NCBI RefSeq assembly: GCF_022132145.1
Contig: NZ_JAJISP010000005.1
Span: 310,001 to 374,000 of the forward strand
Source of the DNA: Pseudomonas sp. MMS21 TM103
GTDB taxonomy: Bacteria > Pseudomonadota > Gammaproteobacteria > Pseudomonadales > Pseudomonadaceae
DNA: 64,000 bases
Direction of reading: 5' to 3'
In this document: piece after piece, positions 33,672 through 43,117 of the stretch
Layout of the letters: every line of letters begins with the position of its first letter
Numbering within the stretch: position 1 is the stretch's first letter
Program-made: the position numbers and the translations under genes
Notes under the pieces: model-generated
Told to the model about the DNA's origin: nothing
Databases searched by the model: none
Seen by the model: the letters and a program-made list of their open reading frames with translations, nothing else

Positions 33672-34113
33672 TGGCAACCTCCGTTGACCACGCCGTCCCT
33701 GGATAGCAGGCTCGTGCGCGTGGAGCTTCTCCTTGGTCAGTCTAGCAAGGCACTGCAGTGCCCGCGCAACGCCAGCCGGGCGGTAGCCAACGCAAAAAAG
33801 CCTGCTGCCAGGGGGCCTGAGCCTGCGTCTGGCGCAGCAGTTTCGCGGGATAGTCAGCGCCGGGGCCAGCGGCAATTGTCGTGCGGGCGTACGGGAGCGC
33901 CCCTGCGCTTCTGCTGAGAGTGAAGAAAAACACCGCGTGATAATCGCTTGGACAGCCGCTTAGCGCAGCAAAACCCGTGGGTTAAGGGCAGGAGGAAGGG
34001 ATGCCTGTCCTGGAAGCCATCAGCGCCGTCCCTGATTTACCCGCGGAAAAGATTCGGGGCACGCATAGCAAGCCCGGCCATTGCTGAACATGGCCGGGCT
34101 GGTCGTAGCTCGA
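33672..34113. other. Intergenic region with a downstream hairpin
   Basis: About 440 bp without a supportable gene. A perfect 11-bp inverted repeat AGCCCGGCCAT / ATGGCCGGGCT (34072-34082 and 34091-34101) lies 12 bases past the CsbD stop and probably ends that transcript, though no T run follows. Confidence 0.5.
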
Positions 34114-34305
34114 TCAGACCTTGTTGACCCTGCTCTTGATCGCGTCCTTGATGTCGCCCTTGATTTGCTGGGCCTTGCCTTTCACTTGCTGGGCAAGACC
34201 TTCGCCTTCGAGGCGGGGATTGTCGGTAGCCTTGCCGATACCTTCCTTCACTTTGCCGATGGCTTCGTTGGCATTGCCGGTGATCTTGTCTTTCGTGCTG
34301 CTCAT
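34114..34305 (-). CDS. CsbD-family stress protein
   Basis: The 63-aa hydrophilic protein has the CsbD pattern DKITGNANEAIGKVKEGIGKA followed by AQQVKGKAQQIKGDIKDAIK, an amphipathic helical repeat. CsbD-like proteins accumulate under general stress and late growth; the mechanism is unknown. The gene is complete and single. Confidence 0.9.
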   Translation of the reverse strand: MSSTKDKITGNANEAIGKVKEGIGKATDNPRLEGEGLAQQVKGKAQQIKGDIKDAIKSRVNKV

Positions 34306-34399
34306 GCCACACCTCAGTTCGATGGGTTACAGAGAGTGGAACACTGCGCGGCGCAATGGTTCTATTTTATCTGACGGGTGAATGGCTATTGCCTGCGAC

Positions 34400-34705
34400 T
34401 TAGCTGGCCGGGCTGAGCATCTCGACCTGGCGAACCTCGAAGTCGCTGCGCAGGTAGTCCAGGCGCCGCTCATGGAAGCGCCGCATGTGCGGCAAGGCGC
34501 TGTGGATGGCCAGGTGCTCCTTCGATTGCCAGACCTCAACGAAGATGAACAGCGTCGGATCCTGCTGATCACGCAGCATGTGGTATTCGATGCAGCCCTC
34601 CTCCGCCCGGCTGGGCTCGACATAGGCGCGGAACAGCGCTTCAAACTCGGCGGCCTTTTCGGGCCGGGTGTGGGCATGCAGGATGAAGCCGTATCGGTCA
34701 GGCAT
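34400..34705 (-). CDS. Antibiotic biosynthesis monooxygenase-like protein
   Basis: The 101-aa ABM-domain protein (dimeric ferredoxin-like fold) shows the family pattern YGFILHAHTRPEKAAEFEAL, then EEGCIEYHMLRDQQDP and FVEVWQSKEHLAIHSALPHMR. Relatives include YgiN-type quinol monooxygenases. ATG 34705 follows GGAG. The divergent neighbour is the quinone reductase-like mdaB; E. coli has the pair ygiN-mdaB side by side, so a quinone redox role is plausible. Confidence 0.85.
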   Translation of the reverse strand: MPDRYGFILHAHTRPEKAAEFEALFRAYVEPSRAEEGCIEYHMLRDQQDPTLFIFVEVWQSKEHLAIHSALPHMRRFHERRLDYLRSDFEVRQVEMLSPAS

Positions 34706-34857
34706 GGTGGTACTCCAAGGCAGGATTCACTCACCTTACACTGGGTAAAGCCTCCTGATTCATGCCTTTCAAGCACATATCATTTGCTGCGCAGCCGCTG
34801 TTTCTCCGCAGCCGCAGCCCATAGCATGCCGCCATCCAATTGACCGAGGCCCATGCC

Positions 34858-35448
34858 ATGAAAAAGATTCTGCTGCTCGACGGCGGTAAACAGTTCGCCC
34901 ATTCCGAAGGCCGTTACAACGCCACCCTGCATGACGCCGCGCTGGCCGTTCTCGACCGCGCGGGCTGCGACCTGCAACAGACCCGGATCGATGCCGGCTT
35001 CGACCTCGCCGAGGAAGTGGCGAAATTCCTCTGGGCCGATGTGATCATCTATCAGATGCCGGGTTGGTGGATGGGCGCGCCCTGGACGGTGAAGAAGTAC
35101 CTCGACGAAGTCTTCACCGCCGGCCATGGCAGCCTGTACGCCAACGATGGTCGCACCCGCGCGGACGCCTCGCAGAAGTACGGCAGCGGTGGCCTGCTCC
35201 AGGGCAAGCAGTACATGCTCTCGCTCACCTGGAATGCACCGCAGCAGGCCTTCGACGACCCGACGGACTTCTTCGCGGGCCAAGGCGTGGATGCGGTGTA
35301 CTTGCCCTTCCACAAAGCCAACCAGTTCCTCGGCATGAGTCCGCTGGCAACCTTCCTCTGCGTCGACGTGATGAAGCGTCCGGCCATCGAGGCGGACGTC
35401 GCCCGTTACCAGCAACACCTGGCGCAGGTCCTCGCGCTAGCGGTTTGA
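34858..35448 (+). CDS. mdaB: NADPH-quinone reductase MdaB
   Basis: A 196-aa flavodoxin-fold protein matching MdaB (modulator of drug activity B). It reads MKKILLLDGGKQFAHSEGR at the start, then QMPGWWMGAPWTVKKYLDEVF, YGSGGLLQGKQYMLSLTWNAP and FFAGQGVDAVYLPFHKANQF. MdaB reduces quinones by two electrons with NADPH and FAD. ATG 34858 fits the family start; an upstream in-frame start adds only six residues. It is divergent from the ABM-domain gene. Confidence 0.92.
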   Translation: MKKILLLDGGKQFAHSEGRYNATLHDAALAVLDRAGCDLQQTRIDAGFDLAEEVAKFLWADVIIYQMPGWWMGAPWTVKKYLDEVFTAGHGSLYANDGRTRADASQKYGSGGLLQGKQYMLSLTWNAPQQAFDDPTDFFAGQGVDAVYLPFHKANQFLGMSPLATFLCVDVMKRPAIEADVARYQQHLAQVLALAV

Positions 35449-35622
35449 TCCGCCGAGAAGATCAGGGGACAACCCCAGCTTTTCACTGAGCAAGACGCGT
35501 GCGTTAAGGGTGGAGGACGGCATGCCTCCTGCGGGCTAGGCGCCCCAGATGCACTGCAACAGCCATGTCGCCCCGGAAATGGCCTGCCCCAGGGCCGACA
35601 ACGCGATTGCTAGGGATTCACT

Positions 35623-36675
35623 TCAATTGGCTGGGTAGATCCGATCCAGAGTTGAAGATCCAGACGCATCCACCTGTGCGCGTTGCGCCGGGAAAAGCTG
35701 TCGCGCGGTGTCCACGAAGGGCGTGACGATCAAGCCGTAGAGCGTCAGGTAGCGATGGGAATCCTGCTCGGCGGTGCCAAAGCTGATGGTTTCCGGCTTG
35801 GCGTTGGTGACGTAGAGCGTGCCGAACATCCAGTCCCACAGCGACAGGTTGGTGCCGAAGTTCTTGTGGAAGTGCCGGGGCGCATCGCTGTGGTGGATCT
35901 GGTGCTGGGCCGGGCTATTCAGCACATGCTCGAGCAGCGGCCCGAACGACAGCCAGACATGGCTGTGGCGCAGGTTGGCCGCCAGCGCGCTGCAGATGAA
36001 CACCAAGTAGGTCACACCGAACAGGGTGTAGCGGCTGATCTCACCGCCGCAGGCGTACCAGAAGGTCCCGGCGTAGGCGCCGAGGCAGATGGCGCTGGCC
36101 AGCTTGCCGACGAGCTTTTCGACAAAGTGCACCCGGCTCGCGGTCACCGGCACCAGCACGGGTGCCGAGTGATGGACCTTGTGGAACGCCCACAGCCAGC
36201 GGCAATGAAAGGCCCGGTGCGTCCAGTAATGGGTGAAGTCGCTGACCAGAAACACGCCCAGCCCGTAGAGCAGGGACAGCGAGAGGTTCTGCCCCAGCTG
36301 CGGGCGCGCGCCCCAGAGTGTGCTGAAAAAGGCCATGTAGTCGGCGGCGCGGAGGATATGCGGGTCGACCAGGCCGATGATCGGCAGCACCAGCGCCACT
36401 TTGAGGATGGCCCGCACGAAGTAGTAGCGATAATCCAGCAACGCCGAGCGATGGAAATTGACCCGACTGCCACCGATGAAGTGCCAGAACGAACGTGCGT
36501 CGGTCAGCCCGCGATGCCGCCTGAAGCGAAACAGGCCGTAGGCGACGCTGTAGGAGATGCCGAGAAACAGCAGGCCAAAGCGCCCGTTCAGATCGAAAAT
36601 ACCGGAAAACTGCTGGATTACCGGCTCGATCGCCAGCTCGCTCAGGCGGTCAGGGATAGGCGAGAGAATACCCAC
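35623..36675 (-). CDS. Sterol desaturase/fatty acid hydroxylase family membrane protein
   Basis: A 350-aa membrane-bound diiron enzyme. The histidine clusters are all present: HYWTHR, HKVHHS and HQIHHS, with HRAFH between. Hydrophobic segments lie near residues 35-52, 85-105, 130-150 and 205-240. The family hydroxylates or desaturates fatty acids and sterol-like lipids; the substrate here is unknown. The start is a GTG with a GAGG about 12 bases upstream, which is weak, so the true start may differ slightly. Confidence 0.87.
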   Translation of the reverse strand: MGILSPIPDRLSELAIEPVIQQFSGIFDLNGRFGLLFLGISYSVAYGLFRFRRHRGLTDARSFWHFIGGSRVNFHRSALLDYRYYFVRAILKVALVLPIIGLVDPHILRAADYMAFFSTLWGARPQLGQNLSLSLLYGLGVFLVSDFTHYWTHRAFHCRWLWAFHKVHHSAPVLVPVTASRVHFVEKLVGKLASAICLGAYAGTFWYACGGEISRYTLFGVTYLVFICSALAANLRHSHVWLSFGPLLEHVLNSPAQHQIHHSDAPRHFHKNFGTNLSLWDWMFGTLYVTNAKPETISFGTAEQDSHRYLTLYGLIVTPFVDTARQLFPAQRAQVDASGSSTLDRIYPAN

Positions 36676-37046
36676 GGCAGATCGGCCTCGGTCAAAAGCC
36701 GCGAATTATAATTGCAATCGCAATCGTTCGCCAATGAGAACAGCTATCAGCCAGCACAACTACCAAGGCCTGCAGGGACTTACTGCCCTCGATCGTGTCC
36801 CGGGTCACTCATTGCCGAATTGCCGGGCCACGCCAAGCGCCCCTGGGAGTGGCTTGTGCAGGGCCGACTACCCGACTTCATTGGATAGCTTTCTCCACGT
36901 TTCAGTTGATGGACTCAGACAGCCTCAGGCTCTTGCCCCTTGGCTATAGTTTTAGAGTGGCGATCCGTCCACATTTCCGCACCGGGCGCTCTCGCAGCCC
37001 GATGTCCTGCAAAGGGACGTTGCTGCACTCCTGTCAGGAGGCTCTT
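36676..37046. other. Intergenic region
   Basis: About 370 bp, no gene seen. An AT-rich patch with the direct repeat GCAATC-GCAATC near 36713-36725 lies just upstream of the leftward hydroxylase gene and may be part of its promoter. CAGGAGG precedes the rightward gene at 37047. Confidence 0.4.
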
Positions 37047-37346
37047 ATGTTATTCGCAGTCAGCTACCAGCTTCGCGCCAATACCACGGAGGAGTCACAG
37101 AGCCGTGCCCTCAAACTGTTCACCAACTGGACGCCGCCAGAAACTTATATATTCAAGGCCCATTACACCAATGCCGACGGCAGCGGTGGTTTAGCGCTGG
37201 TCGAGACGGACTCCGCCGCTGCGGCTCTGCAAGTGCATGGCGCCTGGGCACCATTTTTCGATTTCAAACTGGTGCCTATCATCGAGATCGACCAAGCCCT
37301 GCAAATTGGCTTCGCCAACGCCAAGTGGCGAGAGTCCGTGCAGTGA
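37047..37346 (+). CDS. DUF3303-like protein
   Basis: The 99-aa protein matches the small DUF3303 family: MLFAVSYQLRANTTEESQSR at the start, LFTNWTPPETYIFKAHYTNADG and a final WAPFFDFKLVPIIEIDQAL. The fold resembles a dimeric alpha/beta barrel. AGGAGG lies just before ATG 37047. Function is unknown. Confidence 0.78.
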   Translation: MLFAVSYQLRANTTEESQSRALKLFTNWTPPETYIFKAHYTNADGSGGLALVETDSAAAALQVHGAWAPFFDFKLVPIIEIDQALQIGFANAKWRESVQ

Positions 37347-37625
37347 GGTGTACCTGAAGCGCAGCAGCGCACTCCTGCTTCCTGTCGGCACTTGTCGGCA
37401 GGGAGCGGGGATGCCGGCAGGCCATGGATGATTGCCACGAACGGTTACTTCACCAGCAGCGCAGTAGCTTGGCTGATTCACGCCACTCGGCGGCGGGCGG
37501 ACAGCGTGCAGGTTCTGCATGCGCTGACCCTTGAGCCTGACCGCGCCAGATCCGGCGGCAACGGAACCTTCGCGGCTTTTCTGGCACTAACACCAGCCTC
37601 TCCTCCATAGTCGGGATACCCTGCC

Positions 37626-37925
37626 ATGCGCCCCATCGTCCGCCTGCTTCTGCTGAGCACCGCTACCCTGTCGTTATCCGCCTGTTTCAATGATGCCCCG
37701 CCCGTTGATCTGGGCAGCCTGTGCACCTACAACACCGACCCCCAGGCGCAGCGCTGCAAAACCGGCCAGATGGCCTGGTTCCGTCCGGACCAGGGCAAGT
37801 TGATCACCGAAGAAATGGCCCTGAGCGTGGCCGCCGCCTATTGCGACTTCAACCATCAGGTGATGCACAACCGGGCCGGCGTGCTCTGCGTATTCACCGA
37901 TCAGCGCCTGGATGTAGCCAAGTAA
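37626..37925 (+). CDS. Small lipoprotein with conserved cysteines
   Basis: A 99-aa precursor with a lipobox LSAC (Cys20) after a short hydrophobic signal. The mature part has cysteines at CTYN, RCKTG, YCDFN and VLCVF, likely paired as disulfides in the periplasm. Not recognised beyond that. The upstream binding site is weak. Confidence 0.7.
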   Translation: MRPIVRLLLLSTATLSLSACFNDAPPVDLGSLCTYNTDPQAQRCKTGQMAWFRPDQGKLITEEMALSVAAAYCDFNHQVMHNRAGVLCVFTDQRLDVAK

Positions 37926-38207
37926 GCCCCCCACGCCGTGCCGCGTAGCGCAGCGACAACCCGCCAGCTCTTGTGCCTCTCGCAAATACCCGCGGTGCAT
38001 TGCCTGCGGCGAGTGGCACCCTGCGAATCGCGGCTCGCTGCAGATTCCATGGACTATTCATAGAAGGGCAGCCCGGGCGGCGCTGTCGGGCCGGATACAA
38101 CCTGCCCTAGGTAATGGCTGGATACCTCCCCCTATACTTACCGGGCATAATGGCCAGCATTAGTCGTTTTCCAGCGGCGCGTCCTTCACTCTTGTGCACG
38201 GAAGCCA
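37926..38207. other. Intergenic region before the second GGDEF gene
   Basis: No gene seen in 282 bp. GGAAGCCA precedes ATG 38208. Confidence 0.35.
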
Positions 38208-39545
38208 ATGCTTGCCACCAGCCTCGCCATCATCGCTGCGCTTCTGCTCGTTTTGCCGACACTGGTGTTGCTGCAGCGCCTGCGCCGGATAAAACAACAG
38301 CTGGCACAACATCGCGCCTTGCTCGACGCCCTGCCCGAGGGGCTGTTGCTGGTGAACCGCGACGGTCGCATCAGCGCGCATAACGCCGCGGCGGTAAGGC
38401 TGCTGGGCAACCCCACCGCAACGCTGCAAGGCACGCCGCTGCTGCGTTGGTTGCCAACGCCCGGTGAGCAAGCCACAACGCCTACTCGCCAGCACATCCT
38501 GCTGCCGGCGGATGGCAAGCAACAGATGGTGGATGTGAACCCAGTAGCGGTGGCCACGCACGGCCATGCCTTCGTGCTGACCCGCTCGACGTATCAGCAC
38601 GACAATCCCGGTGAAGATGTCGAACGGTTCAAGCGCAGTCAGTACTTCGCCCGCATTGGTACCTGGGACTGGTCGATCGATACCGACAAGCTGTATTGGT
38701 CGGAGGCCATCTACGGCATGTTCGGCTTCGAGGCCGGTGAAGTAACCCCGACCTATGAGCTGTTCTGTAACTGCGTCCACCCGGATGACCGCGAACAAGT
38801 GCGGGCCGGCGAGCTGCAGTGCATTGCAACCGGCCACAACCATGACGAAGAGTATCGGGTGATCTGGCCTGACGGCAGCATCCACTGGCTGCGCGAAACC
38901 GGCAACGTGGTCAAGGATGCCAACGGCCAACCGATCAAGATGATGGGTGTGGTGCGCGACATCACCGAGGAGAAAGCCTCGGTCAGCCAGTTGGAAAAAA
39001 TCGCCCGCCACGACCCACTGACCGGACTTCCCAACCGCTTGCTGCTGGAAGAGTTTTTAACCCAGGCACTGGTGCGCGCACGCAGCAACGCCACCAGGGT
39101 GGCCTTGGTATTTATCGACCTCAACGGTTTCAAGCAAATCAATGATGAATACGGGCATGCCGTTGGCGACCAATTATTGGTCAGCACGGCACAACGCTTA
39201 CAGCAGACGCTGCGCGAATCCGACATGGTGGCAAGGCTCGGCGGCGATGAGTTTGTCGTGATCATCGAGGGCCTGGCACGCAGCAAGAGCCTGCACCAGG
39301 AGGCGCAGATAATCAGCGAGAAGATTCTGCAGCGACTGTCCCTGCCGCTCAGCCTCGGCAATGCCAGCCATCAGGTCGGCGCCAGTCTTGGCATTGCCAT
39401 GTTTCCAGAGCACGGCTCGCACATCGACAGCCTCATCCACATTGCCGACCAGGCGATGTATGCGGCCAAGCGCAACGGCAATAATCAATATTGCCTGGGC
39501 ATGCTGAGTACTGGCAAAGCCAGCCCTGCCTGCCCAACCCCCTAG
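38208..39545 (+). CDS. Membrane-anchored PAS-GGDEF diguanylate cyclase
   Basis: A 445-aa protein with an N-terminal membrane helix (residues 4-22), a first PAS-like region (about 38-125), a second PAS/PAC of the PAS_3 type (about 145-260, with WDWSIDTDKLYWSEAIYGMF and VRDITEEKA) and a GGDEF domain (about 272-435). The active site GGDEF is at 345-349 and an RESD I-site at 335-338, so it should be active and feedback-inhibited. No EAL domain is present. It resembles the other cyclase in the window only in the catalytic domain. Confidence 0.92.
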   Translation: MLATSLAIIAALLLVLPTLVLLQRLRRIKQQLAQHRALLDALPEGLLLVNRDGRISAHNAAAVRLLGNPTATLQGTPLLRWLPTPGEQATTPTRQHILLPADGKQQMVDVNPVAVATHGHAFVLTRSTYQHDNPGEDVERFKRSQYFARIGTWDWSIDTDKLYWSEAIYGMFGFEAGEVTPTYELFCNCVHPDDREQVRAGELQCIATGHNHDEEYRVIWPDGSIHWLRETGNVVKDANGQPIKMMGVVRDITEEKASVSQLEKIARHDPLTGLPNRLLLEEFLTQALVRARSNATRVALVFIDLNGFKQINDEYGHAVGDQLLVSTAQRLQQTLRESDMVARLGGDEFVVIIEGLARSKSLHQEAQIISEKILQRLSLPLSLGNASHQVGASLGIAMFPEHGSHIDSLIHIADQAMYAAKRNGNNQYCLGMLSTGKASPACPTP

Positions 39546-39880
39546 TCGAGCAGACTGGCCGTGTCCGCACCCAGCAGATCGCACTGCCCATCCGGGAGGA
39601 ACTGGGGCGCTGGCGCTATGAGTCACGCCGCTCTATAGATGATTGGTTTACTCAGCCGGACCATGTGCCGCGCGGGCCGTTAGCAGGCAAGCGCAACAGA
39701 GGACCTGCACGGCAAGGGCGTTATCGAGGTGCCCTTTCTGGGGTCAAATGAACCAGGGCTTCGCGGCCAAAGCCCCCCCTGTGCAATATATCCACCGAGT
39801 GCCGCCCTCGGCGTGTTCGCGTGCTGCGGCCGGCCCGATGCGCACATGGCGTGCTTGTCGGGCGCTCACCGCGATGTGGC
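39546..39880. other. Intergenic region with a decayed REP
   Basis: About 335 bp with no supportable gene. A degraded REP (TTCGCGGCCAAAGCC, 39760-39774) is present; the 85-codon frame around it lacks a start site and familiar motifs. Confidence 0.4.
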
Positions 39881-40096
39881 CTAATCCTTGTCTTTGCTGA
39901 CTTCGTGGCCAATTACGCCACCCACCACGGCGCCGGCACCCGTGCAGAGCACGCCACCACAGAGCAAGTTGCCCGCCACGCCACCAACGGCAGCCCCTGC
40001 GACTGTGCCCTTCTCTTGATGAGACATGCCGGAGCAGCCGCTCAGCCCTAAAGCGGAGAGCAGGATAGCGGTGGAAGCAAGTTTGAAAATGTCCAT
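39881..40096 (-). CDS. OsmB-like glycine-zipper lipoprotein
   Basis: The 71-aa precursor has a lipobox LSGC (Cys21) and then a glycine-zipper membrane segment, GTVAGAAVGGVAGNLLCGG and GAGAVVGGVIGHEV. This is the pattern of OsmB, a small outer-membrane lipoprotein induced by osmotic and envelope stress. Unusually, two extra cysteines sit inside the zipper. The family assignment is firm; the function is inferred. Confidence 0.85.
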   Translation of the reverse strand: MDIFKLASTAILLSALGLSGCSGMSHQEKGTVAGAAVGGVAGNLLCGGVLCTGAGAVVGGVIGHEVSKDKD

Positions 40097-40328
40097 GGGT
40101 GATACTCCAGTGCAAAACCTTGTTGAAACACCTGGCGCTCGATTTGCTCACGCACAGGTAACGTTGCATTGTTCAGGGGATGGCGGCGAGCTGTCTGTAC
40201 GCTAGCGAGCATAGAGCTCAACCCGCCGCGATTTGGCTGGTTCGGGCGCTGACGCTCAGCGAACGGCCATGACCGTGTGCAGGCAGGAGGCGTATGGTGG
40301 AAGTCACATCACACGAGGAGAAGACCCC

Positions 40329-40694
40329 ATGTTCAAGGTCATGCGCCACGGCGAGAACCGCATCGACGTCGAATTTTCCGGCAAGCTCGACCGTGAAGAA
40401 ATGCGCAGCGCACTGGATGAGCTGAGCCAGCAATCCGAAGGCATCGAGCACGGCCTGATGTTGTATCGAATCGGCGATTTTGCGCTGCCGACACTGGGCG
40501 CGGTGGCCGTCGAGTTGTCGCGTATTCCGCAACTGTTCCGTTTTGTGCGGCGCTTCGACCGCATGGCCGTGGTCGCCGGCAAGGAATGGGTGAGGAAAGC
40601 CAGCGAATTCGAGGGCGCGCTGATTCCGGGATTGCAGATCAAGGCCTTCGACCTGGGCCAGGAGGCACAAGCCGAAGCCTGGCTGCAGGGCTAG
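40329..40694 (+). CDS. SpoIIAA-like (STAS-related) protein
   Basis: The 121-aa protein reads MFKVMRHGENRIDVEFSGKL, then MLYRIGDFALPTLGAVAVELSRIP and DRMAVVAGKEWVRKASEFEG. This matches the bacterial SpoIIAA-like family, which shares the STAS/CRAL-TRIO-like fold; its role in Pseudomonas is unknown. GGAG precedes ATG 40329. Confidence 0.82.
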   Translation: MFKVMRHGENRIDVEFSGKLDREEMRSALDELSQQSEGIEHGLMLYRIGDFALPTLGAVAVELSRIPQLFRFVRRFDRMAVVAGKEWVRKASEFEGALIPGLQIKAFDLGQEAQAEAWLQG

Positions 40695-40936
40695 CAGCAC
40701 CAGAAGTAGCAAAGGCTATGAGGCGGCGCGACCTTGCACGAGGTCCGCCCGCTCGCTTCGGCTGGCGGCGAATCAGCGCAGCCGGGATCCAGCGTCGCGA
40801 GAATGGATGGTGGCGACATACTGGGACGTGGCTTCGGGCATTGAGGCCGTTACCGCGCGGCGCACTACTCGATCCGATAACCAGCGACACATCATCGCCG
40901 GATCGCCGGATCGCCATGACTGCCAGTTGCCGCAGC

Positions 40937-41833
40937 CTAACGCGGGGTGCCGAACACCTGGGTCCAGTAGATGAGCGAATCGCTCTCGGGATTCACCGCG
41001 TAGGCGGCGCCCATCTCGGTGAAGTGCGGGTTCATGATGTTGGGGCAGTGGGACGGGCTGGCCAGCCAGCCGGCTACCGCCTGTGTCGCGCTGCCCTGGC
41101 CGGCGGCGATGTTTTCACCGATGCGCTGCCAGCGGTAGCCGGCCTGCTGGGCGCGCACGCCGGCTTGGCTGCCGCCTTTACTGGTATGGCTGAAGTAATT
41201 GCGCGCGGCCATGTCGCGACTGTGCGCCAGCGCGGAGTCGGCGAGTCGAGCATTCCAGGTTAGCGGCGCTGCCGCGGCGAACGCCTGAGCGCCGCAGTTC
41301 CTGGGGCTGGCGCGAGCCTGGTTGACCTGTTGCAGGATCGCCCGCCCGGCGTGCTGCCAGTCGCCCAAGTCACGGGATAGCAGAGGCTGGGCGAGTATCA
41401 GTTGCCAGGTCCTGTCCCTGTGCAAAACGCCGATCTCGCTGAATTGGGGATCCAGCAAGGGGCCGCAGTAGCGTTGCTTGAGCGCAGCCATCACGGCATT
41501 GACGTTAGTGAGTCCCGTCAGGGCAATCACCTGCACCCTGCCGGCCTGATAGCCGGCCCTCTTCAGTTCGCGCTGAAGTTGCGCCTCGGTAGCCACCAGC
41601 ACCCGCGCCAACCTGCCATCTGCCGCAAGCGGGCCCAGTGTCGGAACCTGCCGGCCATCGCAGATTGGCGAGGCTTGGCGATACATGTTGATCAGCGTCA
41701 GCAGGGTCCGCGAATCGGAGGCCTGCGCCGTGGTGGCAGACAGCATGCCGAGCAACAGCAGCGCGACGCCGCGCAGACCGCAGCGGCGGACAAGGCTCCG
41801 GGGTGCGGACAAGGGTTCTCGTATCGCGACCAT
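40937..41833 (-). CDS. Secreted CAP (SCP/PR-1) domain protein, copy 1
   Basis: A 298-aa exported protein with a signal segment around residues 20-38 (ending TTAQAS). After a variable middle, a CAP domain occupies about residues 160-295. Its motifs are readable: HSRDMAARNYFSHTSKGG, RWQRIGENIAAGQGS and MNPHFTEMGAAYA, with the HxxxMxxxxYFSH and GENI signatures. Bacterial CAP proteins are cell-envelope proteins of unclear function. ATG 41833 is my choice; in-frame GTG and TTG codons upstream could extend it by up to 21 residues. It has a close paralogue next door. Confidence 0.87.
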   Translation of the reverse strand: MVAIREPLSAPRSLVRRCGLRGVALLLLGMLSATTAQASDSRTLLTLINMYRQASPICDGRQVPTLGPLAADGRLARVLVATEAQLQRELKRAGYQAGRVQVIALTGLTNVNAVMAALKQRYCGPLLDPQFSEIGVLHRDRTWQLILAQPLLSRDLGDWQHAGRAILQQVNQARASPRNCGAQAFAAAAPLTWNARLADSALAHSRDMAARNYFSHTSKGGSQAGVRAQQAGYRWQRIGENIAAGQGSATQAVAGWLASPSHCPNIMNPHFTEMGAAYAVNPESDSLIYWTQVFGTPR

Positions 41834-42000
41834 GGTGTCTGTGTTCACTTTGCGTGTATGCCTACTGGGTGGGCTGAACAGTCTGAGTGTAGACAACGCT
41901 GCTGGCGAAAAGGTCTCGGCTAGCTGCGCCTGTACCTGGCAGCGCTGCCTCGAACCGGATGCATCGACATGGGCCCACCCGCGCCTCGGGCACGCTGATC

Positions 42001-42900
42001 CTATTGCGGCGTGCCCAACAGCAGCGTCCAGTAGATGGCCGCATCGCTCTGCGGATTCAGCGCATAGGCGCCGCCCATTTCCGTGAAGTCCGGGTTCATG
42101 AGATTGAAGCAGTATGTGGGGCTGGCCAGCCAGCCGGCGACTGTCTGTTTTGCCGTGCCCTGCCCTGCGCCGATGTTTTCGCCGATCAATTGCCAGTCAT
42201 AGCCATCGAGCACTGCGCGTGTACCCGCCAGGCTGCCGTCCTTGGCGCGGTGGCTGAAATAATTGTGCACGGCCATGTCGCGGCTGTGCGCCAGGGCAAT
42301 TTGGCCGAGCGGCTCACTCCAGCGCAACGGCCCTACCGGACTCATTGCCTGGCTGCCACAGCGCTGCGATTTGGCGCGGGCGGCATTGACCAATTGCAGG
42401 AGTTCCTGACCCGCCACCTGCCAATCCGGCAGGCCGCTGGGCAGGAATGACCGGGCAAGGATCACCTGCCAGGTATTGGCCGTTCGCTGCACCCCGACCT
42501 CAGCGTATTGCACATCCAGCAACGAGGCGCAGTAGCGCTGTTTCAACACCTCTATCGCGGCGTTCACGCTGCCCGGCCCGGATAAGGTAATCACCTTTAC
42601 CGTGGCCGGCTGATAGCCGACCCGCTGCAAGGCGTCCCGCAATTGCCCACTGGGCGCCAGCTGCACGCGGGCCAGGCGCTCGTCGGGCACCAGCGGGCCG
42701 GCGACCTCGCCTGGCTGGCCGGCGCAGGTCTGTGGCGATTCGCGGTATTGGTTGATCAGTGCGATCAGCTGCTGGCTGTCGCTGGCGGATGCCGATGCGC
42801 CAGCGAGCAGCGCAACCGTCGCCAGCGTGAGCAGTGTCAGGCGGTTGCGGCGCGCGCGACAGCCAGTGGAATGGGCGGCAAGGGGCATGGTTCGTGTCAT
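42001..42900 (-). CDS. Secreted CAP (SCP/PR-1) domain protein, copy 2
   Basis: The 299-aa paralogue of the gene at 40937-41833, on the same strand, has the same layout: signal peptide (about 1-40, ending ASASAS), LIALINQYRESPQTCAG, a middle region and a CAP domain with HSRDMAVHNYFSHRAKDG, LIGENIGAGQGT and MNPDFTEMGGAYA. AGGA lies upstream of ATG 42900. The two share TVKVITLSG/RVQVIALTG-type blocks in the middle as well, so this is a whole-gene tandem duplication that has since diverged. Confidence 0.88.
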   Translation of the reverse strand: MTRTMPLAAHSTGCRARRNRLTLLTLATVALLAGASASASDSQQLIALINQYRESPQTCAGQPGEVAGPLVPDERLARVQLAPSGQLRDALQRVGYQPATVKVITLSGPGSVNAAIEVLKQRYCASLLDVQYAEVGVQRTANTWQVILARSFLPSGLPDWQVAGQELLQLVNAARAKSQRCGSQAMSPVGPLRWSEPLGQIALAHSRDMAVHNYFSHRAKDGSLAGTRAVLDGYDWQLIGENIGAGQGTAKQTVAGWLASPTYCFNLMNPDFTEMGGAYALNPQSDAAIYWTLLLGTPQ

Positions 42901-43117
42901 ACACGTCCTGGAGCTTGATGGCCTGGCTGGGCCGCTAGAATGATCGACCGGTTGCTCGGTGACACTGTACTGCAACTGGATTCAGCTTGAAGGCGCAAAC
43001 CACCACCGCCGCTCAGTAAATCGAGCGTTACCCCTCATCTGCCAACACCCCAGCAGGGCAATATCAAAGGCGTGGCCGCTGGTCTGCGTAACGGTTCGCG
43101 CGCCTGCGCCGCCCTGC

